The notes beneath the pieces are model-generated. The model worked only from the letters and a program-made list of their open reading frames with translations, was not told the DNA's origin and did not search any database. From Oscillospiraceae bacterium (GTDB lineage: Bacteria > Bacillota_A > Clostridia > Oscillospirales > Acutalibacteraceae): a stretch of 7,662 bases of DNA. Positions 1-6,128 of the stretch are shown here, one piece after another. Each line of letters opens with the position of its first letter. Position 1 is the first letter of the stretch. The stretch is from assembly GCA_003519645.1 (NCBI GenBank), contig DOWI01000240.1, forward strand, positions 1 through 7,662. The letters are read 5' to 3'. The translations under genes and the position numbers were made by a program.

Positions 1-1
1 T

Positions 2-349
2 ACAGCACTTAATATGCAGGGAATCTCAACGCAGGTTCCGGCCGTCTGGATATATGTAAGCGATGGCCCATATAAAAACTATGATGCCAGTGGTGTAATG
101 CTGAAATTCAAACACACGGACAACAAAAATGAGATCATTGAGGTTTCTTATCAGACAGCCCTTATCATTCAGGCACTGAAAGCTTTGGGTAAAGACAACA
201 TCACAATAAAAGATATTCGCATCCTCTCAAAGAGACTAACAGACGACGAAAAGAAACAAATGCTTGTTGAAAGTAAGCGAATTACCGCGTGGGTATACGA
301 ATGCATCAAGCAAATTTGTGCGGAGGACAGCCATGAAGCAAATTTCTAA
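2..349 (+). CDS. DUF6088 / AbiEi-like antitoxin, C-terminal part (5' end outside window)
   Basis: The reading frame is open to the left edge (T-A-L-N precede the first Met at 14), so the ATG at 14 is internal and the true start lies outside. The visible 115 residues match the second half of DUF6088 proteins as I remember them: the segment ALNxxGISTQVP near the left edge, then a V-x-Y-V-S-D-G-P stretch, a basic F-K-H-T strand near residue 33 of the visible part, and a helical tail with the A-L-K-A-L-G-K-D-N-I pattern. Members of this family carry an N-terminal winged-helix DNA-binding domain (not visible here). They act as antitoxin and autorepressor of AbiE-type (type IV) toxin-antitoxin pairs, whose partner is an AbiEii nucleotidyltransferase. 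The partner normally follows immediately, but here only a broken stub does. Family assignment is from motif memory, without a search. Whether the missing N-terminus is intact cannot be seen. Confidence 0.72.
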   Translation, partial: TALNMQGISTQVPAVWIYVSDGPYKNYDASGVMLKFKHTDNKNEIIEVSYQTALIIQALKALGKDNITIKDIRILSKRLTDDEKKQMLVESKRITAWVYECIKQICAEDSHEANF

Positions 350-456
350 TTTAACCAGAGCGCAGCGGCAGAAGCTCTAATCGTCGCCGTGCGGAAAATG
401 AAATTAAACGGCAAATAATCCTGGCAAGATGGTGCTTAGAAGTTCGCAAGGAGATT
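333..456 (+). pseudogene. possible eroded start of an AbiEii-type toxin gene
   Basis: An ATG at 333 overlaps the last 17 bases of the DUF6088 gene in another frame, where an AbiEii toxin gene would be expected to begin. It encodes MKQISNLTRAQRQKL and stops at 378-380. Shifting by one frame at 380 gives IVAVRKMKLNGK before a stop at 416, and shifting again gives a stretch ending RWCLEVRKE. AbiEii-family N-termini often read roughly M-x-x-I-x-x-L-x-x-x-x-R-x-x-L-F, followed by a short helix and an EKDxWV motif. The first two pieces resemble the beginning of that pattern, but no EKD motif is found. I infer a decayed or recombined toxin start. It may equally be a chance overlap followed by non-coding leader for the downstream operon. 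No other gene, promoter or terminator is apparent between 350 and 459. Confidence 0.28.
448..453 (+). promoter_or_regulatory. ribosome binding site for the adenine methyltransferase gene
   Basis: AAGGAG lies 6 bases before the ATG at 460. The methyltransferase frame stays open upstream back to a TAA at 352, but that stretch contains no ATG, GTG or TTG codon. The site therefore fixes the start at 460. Confidence 0.8.
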
Positions 457-459
457 ATA

Positions 460-3400
460 ATGAAATATTTTGAATATAATTTGGGAAGTATTTTTCAATC
501 ACTCGATATGAGTTACAGCAACGGCTTGACAGACGCGAATGATACGGATTTAACCGTTTTTCAACGGTACTTTTTTGCTCAGGCAAAAGAGAAACTTAAT
601 GTTGATGCTGTATACTTTTTGAGAGATGCCGAAGGTATTCCCAAAATCCCAATGATTTATTTTTCTGCCATGGATTCATATAATTCCGAAAGAATAGCTG
701 AGCTTCATAGAATGGCTTGGAACATGGGGGAAGCCCCTTTATTGTTTATCGTTCTTCCAGATGAACTTCTTGTGTACAACAATTATACTCCCCCTGCACC
801 AAGGAAGGAAGATGGGAGTTATAATAACGATGCAGGGATGTTTGCCAGAATCAAAAAAGTTAGTGATCTGGAAGAGCAGCGCCAGCAACTGCTTCAATTT
901 CATCGTTCCCAGATAGAAACCGGAGAATTCTGGAAGCAAAATCAAACACGCTTTAATATTGATACGCGTGTTGACGTAACACTAATGGCAAATCTCCGTG
1001 CAATTCGGAAGCTACTGCTTAAAAGTATCGAAAAGAGAGATGTTGAGAAACAAATTGACGATCAGCTGCGGTGTGAAATTGTACATGGTTTGCTCGGGCG
1101 TTCTATATTGATTAAGTACTTGGAGGAAAGGACAGATTCTACTGGAAAAACTGTATTCCCAAATGACTTTTTTGGTAAATTCCTTCATGGAGCAAAAAAA
1201 TACACCGATGTCTTAGCAGACAAGCAATCAACCTATACGCTTTTCGCTGAATTGGAAGAGCGATTTAATGGCGACATGTTTCCGTTAATTGAGAACGAAA
1301 AGGATGTTATTACTCAATCTGACCTAACCGAATTACAACAATTTCTTTTGGGCACAAGTGAACTTGCCAGTCAGCAAATGGTTATATGGCCGTTGTACTC
1401 GTTCAATGCCATTCCCATTCAACTAATTAGTAGCATTTATGAATTGTTTTTTCATCTTGCAGAGACAGACCCCGACAAGGAAAAAGGAACATACTACACG
1501 CCATATCATTTAGTTTCAATGCTTATGGATGAGGTCCTTCCTTGGGATGGTCCATACACACCTCAAAAGATTTTAGATCCCGCTTGTGGCTCAGGAATTT
1601 TTCTGGTGGAAGCATATAGGCGACTGGTTGCAAAATGGATATTCACCAATCAGCCAGAAAGTATCGGACCAAATGACCTAATCAACATTATGAAAGCATG
1701 TATTTTTGGTGTGGACAGCAATAAAGAGGCTATACGAATTGCTTCTTTCAGTCTCAGTTTAGCTATGTGCGATTTTCTCGAGCCACGGACCATTTGGGAT
1801 TCTTTACAGTTTCCGCGGTTGCTGCACTATAATCTTTTTCATAATGATTTCTTCGACAGGGATTGCGAATTTGAGCAACGTGATTATGATATTGTCATTG
1901 GAAACCCGCCATGGGAAAGCAGACTATCTCCGGCTGCAAAGAAGTATATCAAAAACGACAAACTTAAAGTCAGTGACGAACAAATAGCGCAGGCGTTTAC
2001 ATGGAGGGCGGGGGATATTTGCCCAAAGGGCGTAATTTGCTTTCTGCTTCCAAGTAAAGGCTTCTTGTTTAATCGCTCAGTAAAGGCACAGCAATTCAGA
2101 ACAGCATTCTTTGAAAAATACGATGTTTCCGTTATAATTAATTTTTCGGCTTTCAGATGGGTATTGTTTGAACATGCCGCAGGGCCAGCTGTTGGTGTAA
2201 TATATCGAGTAAGCAATTTAGACAAATCTGATACTATTTTCTATTGCACACCAAAGCCATTATATACCATTGAAGATAAACGGCGATTTTTAATTGAGCC
2301 AACCAATATTTGCCGAATACCACGAGAGCTCATTTATGATGATCTAATATGGAGAATTGCTATGTGGGGCGGCCCGCGCGACATGGATTTGGTACATACC
2401 CTGCAGGCATCAGGTACTCCACTTCGAAAATTGCTTGATGAAAATGACATGGTATATGCAGAAGGATACAAAAAGGGAAACAAGAAGAAAACTTGTGATG
2501 CTTTTCTGGGCATGCCGATGCTTAACGCAAAGACTTTTTCTCCCGGAAAACACTTTCCTGACGCACTGCCAAAAATGACAGAAAGAAAGTTTGAATGCAC
2601 AGTCGATACAAAACGCCAAATTTTTCAAAGTCCGCACCTAATAATCAAGCAAAGTCATAAGGGGTCAAGATTCCTTGCTGATGTATTAAGCTTTGATGCA
2701 GTGTTCAATCATAGCTTCCTGGGTGTACATGGAGATGAGCGCCTCTTAAAGTATTTTTGTTCGATTATTTCCTCAAAGGTGTTTGTCTACTACCAGATAA
2801 TGACTAACCGCAAATGGCTCGTTGAACGAGATGAATCTGAAGTTGGAGACATTATCGATACGCCATTTCCCATGCCCACAACCGCCGCAGTTGATGAGGC
2901 GGTTAACCTGTTTGATCGTGTTATTGTTGGTAACGGTGATCTCTCGATCATAGATCAATTCGCGTATAGGCAGTATAAACTGCTGCCATATGAAATTTCC
3001 CTCATTGATGACGCAATAGACTATGTCTACGACTACTATAGCAAAAAGGGGAATTCCTCCGCATTGAGCCAGCCCGACAATGCCTTGTTGCAAAAATATT
3101 CTGTGTCACTGCAAGAGGTCATGCAGAACACATTGGGAAACCACTATTCATTCTCATGCTGTATATATCACGGGGATGCCCCTCTGATAATCGCGGTTCT
3201 TGATTTATCACCGACCTCAAATCCAAAGTTTTCGCTTAATCGCAATAGCGAGGAGATGGATGTGCTTTTGCATAAACTTGATCGGCAATTATTGGAAGAT
3301 CGATCTGGAAGCGTCTTTGTAAAGAGAAATGTACGGGTATACAATAAAGACAGTATCTATATTGTTAAACCAAATCAATCGAGATACTGGAACTTTTCGG

Positions 3401-3468
3401 CAGCTTGTAGAGATGCTGATGAAATATATGCTGATGTAATAAGGGCGTGGAGGGGTGAAAATGAGTAG
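460..3468 (+). CDS. N6-adenine DNA methyltransferase (gamma type, with built-in recognition region)
   Basis: A 1002-residue protein that should transfer a methyl group from S-adenosylmethionine to adenine N6 in DNA. Seen in the sequence: an N-terminal alpha/beta domain (about 1-150, hydrophobic strands VYFLRD at 51-56 and LLFIVLP at 94-100) of unassigned role; a helical region (about 160-340); GTYYTP at 343-348 (motif X region); DPACGSG at 373-379 (motif I, SAM binding); FGVDSN at 416-421 (motif II region); and the catalytic motif NPPW at 482-485. Motif I preceding motif IV is the gamma order, as in HsdM and type IIG enzymes. From about 640 to 800 a recognition-like region contains IIKQ (727-730), FLGVHG and an S-S-K-V-F-V-Y-Y ... 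W-L-V-E-R block (771-790), like the C-terminal target-recognition parts of Eco57I-type enzymes. The tail (about 880-1000) includes KPNQSRYW. No fused ExK nuclease motif is visible, and the next gene may supply one. Its stop overlaps that gene by 8 bases. Hand-counted GC is about 38% over eight sampled 60-base lines. Alternatives are a type IIG-like enzyme without nuclease, or a PglX-like enzyme. The methyltransferase call is firm and the subtype is not. Confidence 0.9.
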   Translation: MKYFEYNLGSIFQSLDMSYSNGLTDANDTDLTVFQRYFFAQAKEKLNVDAVYFLRDAEGIPKIPMIYFSAMDSYNSERIAELHRMAWNMGEAPLLFIVLPDELLVYNNYTPPAPRKEDGSYNNDAGMFARIKKVSDLEEQRQQLLQFHRSQIETGEFWKQNQTRFNIDTRVDVTLMANLRAIRKLLLKSIEKRDVEKQIDDQLRCEIVHGLLGRSILIKYLEERTDSTGKTVFPNDFFGKFLHGAKKYTDVLADKQSTYTLFAELEERFNGDMFPLIENEKDVITQSDLTELQQFLLGTSELASQQMVIWPLYSFNAIPIQLISSIYELFFHLAETDPDKEKGTYYTPYHLVSMLMDEVLPWDGPYTPQKILDPACGSGIFLVEAYRRLVAKWIFTNQPESIGPNDLINIMKACIFGVDSNKEAIRIASFSLSLAMCDFLEPRTIWDSLQFPRLLHYNLFHNDFFDRDCEFEQRDYDIVIGNPPWESRLSPAAKKYIKNDKLKVSDEQIAQAFTWRAGDICPKGVICFLLPSKGFLFNRSVKAQQFRTAFFEKYDVSVIINFSAFRWVLFEHAAGPAVGVIYRVSNLDKSDTIFYCTPKPLYTIEDKRRFLIEPTNICRIPRELIYDDLIWRIAMWGGPRDMDLVHTLQASGTPLRKLLDENDMVYAEGYKKGNKKKTCDAFLGMPMLNAKTFSPGKHFPDALPKMTERKFECTVDTKRQIFQSPHLIIKQSHKGSRFLADVLSFDAVFNHSFLGVHGDERLLKYFCSIISSKVFVYYQIMTNRKWLVERDESEVGDIIDTPFPMPTTAAVDEAVNLFDRVIVGNGDLSIIDQFAYRQYKLLPYEISLIDDAIDYVYDYYSKKGNSSALSQPDNALLQKYSVSLQEVMQNTLGNHYSFSCCIYHGDAPLIIAVLDLSPTSNPKFSLNRNSEEMDVLLHKLDRQLLEDRSGSVFVKRNVRVYNKDSIYIVKPNQSRYWNFSAACRDADEIYADVIRAWRGENE
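3449..3455 (+). promoter_or_regulatory. ribosome binding site deciding the ATG start at 3461
   Basis: GGAGGGG ends 5 bases before the ATG at 3461. An in-frame GTG at 3455 overlaps this site itself and so cannot be its start codon. The site lies within the last codons of the methyltransferase gene, as expected for translational coupling. Confidence 0.75.
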
Positions 3469-4120
3469 TATTCGCAATATCACTGCGTCCAATCCGATGC
3501 CCGTAGATTTGGCTAAGAGACTGGGCAAGGGAGGGATTGCCGAACTTCTTTCAGTTATGTGGCAAGGGTATGATGATTTGCACGATGCCAGCATCATTAC
3601 GAAAGAGATGAACGAAAATGCCATTACGGAAGAATGGTTTCTCCGTGTAAATGAAATATGGCATCAGGAAAATCGGGCAGCAAGAGTATCAATCCACTTA
3701 TCCCCGATAACCCAATTGGGGGATGACACGATGGCAAAGCCTCGTGGGCAATCGCCGGCAATTGATTTTTGTTTTCGTGCGTGGAATAAAAATGATGGGT
3801 ATTTTGGAGCAGAATGTAAAAACCTATATGATCATGACCCAAAGCATATAAAGCGCTACGTTGAAACAGGTGTGTGCAACTATACCAGCGGGAGATATGG
3901 ATCGAAGTCATCCGTTTCTTCTTTGGTGGGTTATGTTCTCACAGGGAAGATACCGGAAATTGTTGATGAGTTGAAGCAGGAGATTGCAAAGACTAAACCA
4001 CGTTTGAATATTAGCCGTGAGATTGGAAGCCGAGATGTTCAATACAAGTCCAGTCATATCAGGGATTCCGATGGAAAACAGATCACCATTCATCATCTGC
4101 TTTTCAATTTTGTCGCTTGA
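3461..4120 (+). CDS. putative PD-(D/E)XK nuclease, partner of the upstream methyltransferase
   Basis: A 219-residue soluble protein with no signal peptide or membrane segment, and not a named family that I recognise. Residues 1-65 are mostly helical (GKGGIAELLSVMW at 22-34). The centre has a predicted strand SPAIDFCF (98-105), then GYFGAECKNL (113-122). This gives Asp102, a 15-residue gap, then Glu118-x-Lys120. That D...ExK layout on adjacent strands is the signature of PD-(D/E)XK nucleases, with Asp102, Glu118 and Lys120 as the likely metal-binding and catalytic residues. A helix follows (H-I-K-R-Y-V-E-T-G-V, 129-138) with Tyr141 and a conserved-looking hydrophobic helix VSSLVGYVLTG (152-162). 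The last 50 residues are basic and polar. The gene overlaps the methyltransferase gene by 8 bases and precedes mod by 18. The simplest reading is a restriction subunit that depends on the upstream enzyme for site recognition. That role is inferred from the motif and position only. It could instead be an accessory or regulatory protein with a nuclease-like fold. Confidence 0.62.
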   Translation: MSSIRNITASNPMPVDLAKRLGKGGIAELLSVMWQGYDDLHDASIITKEMNENAITEEWFLRVNEIWHQENRAARVSIHLSPITQLGDDTMAKPRGQSPAIDFCFRAWNKNDGYFGAECKNLYDHDPKHIKRYVETGVCNYTSGRYGSKSSVSSLVGYVLTGKIPEIVDELKQEIAKTKPRLNISREIGSRDVQYKSSHIRDSDGKQITIHHLLFNFVA

Positions 4121-4126
4121 AGCCCT

Positions 4127-4131
4127 GGAGG
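4127..4131 (+). promoter_or_regulatory. ribosome binding site of mod
   Basis: GGAGG sits 7 bases before the ATG at 4139, in the 18-base gap after the nuclease-like gene. This is ideal spacing and supports independent re-initiation on a shared transcript. Confidence 0.75.
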
Positions 4132-4138
4132 AAAAGAA

Positions 4139-6112
4139 ATGATTAAAGATATTATCGCCGCGAATGACAGCGTTACGCCTAATAGCCGTGAGATGGCTGT
4201 TTTGAAAGAGTACTTCCCTTCCTGTTTCCACACGGACGGCAGTTTTGATTTGGAACGGTTCAAGGAATTTTTGGACGACAAGCTCACTGTCACCGGTGAG
4301 GGTTATGAGCTCAAGTTTCTCGGCAAAAACTATGCCCGTTTACTGGCGTCTGTGGACACGACCACAGTCATCGTACCTGATGAGGAACATAACAAGAAGC
4401 CGGAGAATGCTAACAGTCAGAATATCTATATCAGCGGTGACAATCTGGACGGATTGAAGCATATGATGAAATCATACATAAGGCAGATTAAGTGCATCTA
4501 CATAGATCCCCCGTATAATACTGGTAAAGATGATTTTGCATATGCGGATAGCTTCAACTTTACAGTTGATGAGCTATCAGAAAAACTAAGTATAAGCGAA
4601 GAACAAGCGCAGCGGATAATTGATTTAACAAAGCGTGGCTCGGCATCTCATTCAGCCTGGTTAATGTTCATGTATCCTCGGCTCCAATTAGCACGGGATT
4701 TACTTAAAAATGATGGCGTGATTTTTATATCTATTGATGATAATGAAATTGCCAATCTTCGCCTAATTTGTGATGATATCTTCGGCGAAGAAAATCACAT
4801 TGGTACAATAATTTGGAACAATGTAACAGATAATAATCCGACAAATATTGCTGTTGAGCATGAATACATTGTAGCCTATTCAAAGAGCCGAGAATCCCTT
4901 GAGCCCATTTGGAAATCCTCAATAGATGACTTAAAAATGATCTTGCTGGACAAAGAAGCAGAATTGCTTTCCCTTCCTTTTGATTCCGAAGCGGGTTTAC
5001 AAGATGCTTATACTGCATGGTATTCTGAACATAAGGCTCAGCTTGGGAAACTTGAGGGATACAAGTTTATCGACAAAGGTGGCATCTACGCTGGCAGTAG
5101 AAGCGTACACAACCCTGGAAAACAAGGCTATTATTATGACGTCATACATCCCGTCACAAAAAAAGCGTGTATGCCTCCGCTGATGGGATACCGTTTCCCT
5201 CAAGAGTCTATGCAAAAGTTGGTTGACGAAGATCGAATAATATACGGCGAGGACGAAAAGAAAATTATTGAAATAAAGCAATATGTTAGGGAATATACTG
5301 ATAAACTCTCAAGCGTGATATCTATGGATGGACGATCTGGAGCTAATGTCATAAGGGCTCTCTTCGATAATCAAAACGTATTTAAAAATCCAAAGGCCCC
5401 AGCTATTCTCGAGAAATTGCTATCATTTGCAATGAGCGATTCTGATACCGTTGTTGATTTTTTTGCTGGCTCATCGACAACAGCTCACGCAATTATGAAT
5501 CTTAATTGTACCGATGAGGGAAATAGACATTATATTTTGGTACAACTAAAAGAGCCCAATAAGCCAGGCAGTGAAGCTCTGAATGCGGGCTATGCCACGA
5601 TTGACCAGATTGGCATGGAGCGAATTATCCGTGCCGCTAAGAAGATCCGTGAGGAACATCCAGACACTACGGCAGATCTCGGTTTCCGCCACTATACTCT
5701 TTCTGAGCCCTCCGAGGATACGCTGGACAAGCTGGAAGATTTCTCTCCAGAGGATAACGGCATGTATGTGGGAAACACTGTTCTGGACGATTTTGGGAAG
5801 CCGACCGTTCTTGCAACATGGCTTGTCTGGGATGGCTATGGGTTTACCGCATCCGTGGAGCAATTGAACTTTGCTGGATACACGGGATACTACATAGGAA
5901 AACATTTGTATCTCATCGACGAAAAATTGTCCGATGCAGCGATTGAGGCCATTGTAGTGAAATATGAAACGGATGGGGACTTTAACCCCGAAAATGTCGT
6001 TCTGTTCGGGTATAGCTTTACATGGACAGAGCTTGAAAGTTTGAAAACAAATTTAAAGCGGCTGAAAGATGAGGAGAAGAATCTCCGCATTAACTTTGAC
6101 GTCCGTTATTGA
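4139..6112 (+). CDS. mod: type III restriction-modification DNA methyltransferase (Mod subunit)
   Basis: A 657-residue protein that methylates adenine N6 on one strand of an asymmetric site and supplies sequence recognition to the Res subunit. The N-terminus (about 1-95) has the layout usual for clostridial Mod proteins (YFPSCF at 25-30, EGYELKFLGKNYARLL at 54-69). The IYISGDNLDGLKH segment (96-108) leads into the catalytic motif DPPYNTGK (123-130). RGSASHSAWLMFMYPRL (166-182) and GVIFISIDDNE (193-203) follow, as expected. The variable target-recognition region spans about 230-400. The SAM-binding motif comes late, DFFAGSSTTAHAI (440-452), so motif IV precedes motif I (beta class). The fourth motif position reads Ser (FAGSS) where G or A is more usual in the relatives I remember. 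The C-terminal part (about 480-657) is Mod-specific. Base composition is mosaic: codons about 101-480 are clearly AT-richer than both ends. The gene is followed 16 bases later by res. No frameshift is seen, so it is probably functional. Confidence 0.93.
   Translation: MIKDIIAANDSVTPNSREMAVLKEYFPSCFHTDGSFDLERFKEFLDDKLTVTGEGYELKFLGKNYARLLASVDTTTVIVPDEEHNKKPENANSQNIYISGDNLDGLKHMMKSYIRQIKCIYIDPPYNTGKDDFAYADSFNFTVDELSEKLSISEEQAQRIIDLTKRGSASHSAWLMFMYPRLQLARDLLKNDGVIFISIDDNEIANLRLICDDIFGEENHIGTIIWNNVTDNNPTNIAVEHEYIVAYSKSRESLEPIWKSSIDDLKMILLDKEAELLSLPFDSEAGLQDAYTAWYSEHKAQLGKLEGYKFIDKGGIYAGSRSVHNPGKQGYYYDVIHPVTKKACMPPLMGYRFPQESMQKLVDEDRIIYGEDEKKIIEIKQYVREYTDKLSSVISMDGRSGANVIRALFDNQNVFKNPKAPAILEKLLSFAMSDSDTVVDFFAGSSTTAHAIMNLNCTDEGNRHYILVQLKEPNKPGSEALNAGYATIDQIGMERIIRAAKKIREEHPDTTADLGFRHYTLSEPSEDTLDKLEDFSPEDNGMYVGNTVLDDFGKPTVLATWLVWDGYGFTASVEQLNFAGYTGYYIGKHLYLIDEKLSDAAIEAIVVKYETDGDFNPENVVLFGYSFTWTELESLKTNLKRLKDEEKNLRINFDVRY
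4441..5580 (+). other. AT-rich internal segment of mod containing the target-recognition region (probable swapped cassette)
   Basis: Hand counting in 60-base lines gives about 39% GC here (446 of 1140), against about 47% in 4201-4440 and about 52% in 5581-5820. The right edge is sharp, near 5575-5585. The segment encodes the catalytic motif, the variable recognition domain and motif I. Mod alleles are known to exchange recognition domains by recombination, and this pattern fits such an exchange. The left edge is less distinct than the right. Exact junctions would need allele alignment. Confidence 0.5.
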
Positions 6113-6113
6113 C

Positions 6114-6120
6114 GGGAGGG
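6114..6120 (+). promoter_or_regulatory. ribosome binding site deciding the res start
   Basis: GGGAGGG directly follows the mod stop codon and ends 8 bases before the ATG at 6129. Another ATG at 6122 is only 1 base away from the site, lies in a different frame and leads to a stop within about 40 codons. The start at 6129 is therefore the right one. Confidence 0.75.
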
Positions 6121-6128
6121 CATGACTT

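Noticed and set aside
14..16. ATG as start of the first gene
   Set aside because: The frame continues to the left edge and the upstream residues fit the conserved ALN-x-x-G-I-S-T-Q-V-P segment, so this Met is internal.
267..299. TTGAAA with TATACG as a promoter inside the antitoxin gene
   Set aside because: The spacing is 21 bases, too long for a standard sigma-A promoter, and the -10 is poor.
357..378. Inverted repeat AGAGC...GCTCT as a possible terminator between the antitoxin gene and the operon
   Set aside because: The stem is only 5 base pairs with a 12-base loop and no T tract follows. Too weak to call.
456..461. TATAAT hexamer just before the methyltransferase start
   Set aside because: It overlaps the start codon, so transcription would begin inside the gene, and no fitting -35 element lies about 17 bases upstream. 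It is a chance match.
1194..1200. A7 run (also A7 at 5158-5164 and T7 at 5458-5464) as phase-variation tracts
   Set aside because: The runs are short, made of ordinary Lys and Phe codons, and far shorter than the repeat tracts of known phase-variable mod genes.
1884..2225. Antisense reading frame of 113 codons opposite the methyltransferase gene (and similar antisense frames at 2773-3093, 3289-3624, 3908-4231, 5546-5905)
   Set aside because: Each lies opposite a well-supported gene, has no recognisable motif, and reads as a by-product of the sense coding sequence.
6122..6124. ATG as start of res
   Set aside because: It is in a different frame, sits too close to the ribosome binding site, and its frame stops within about 40 codons.
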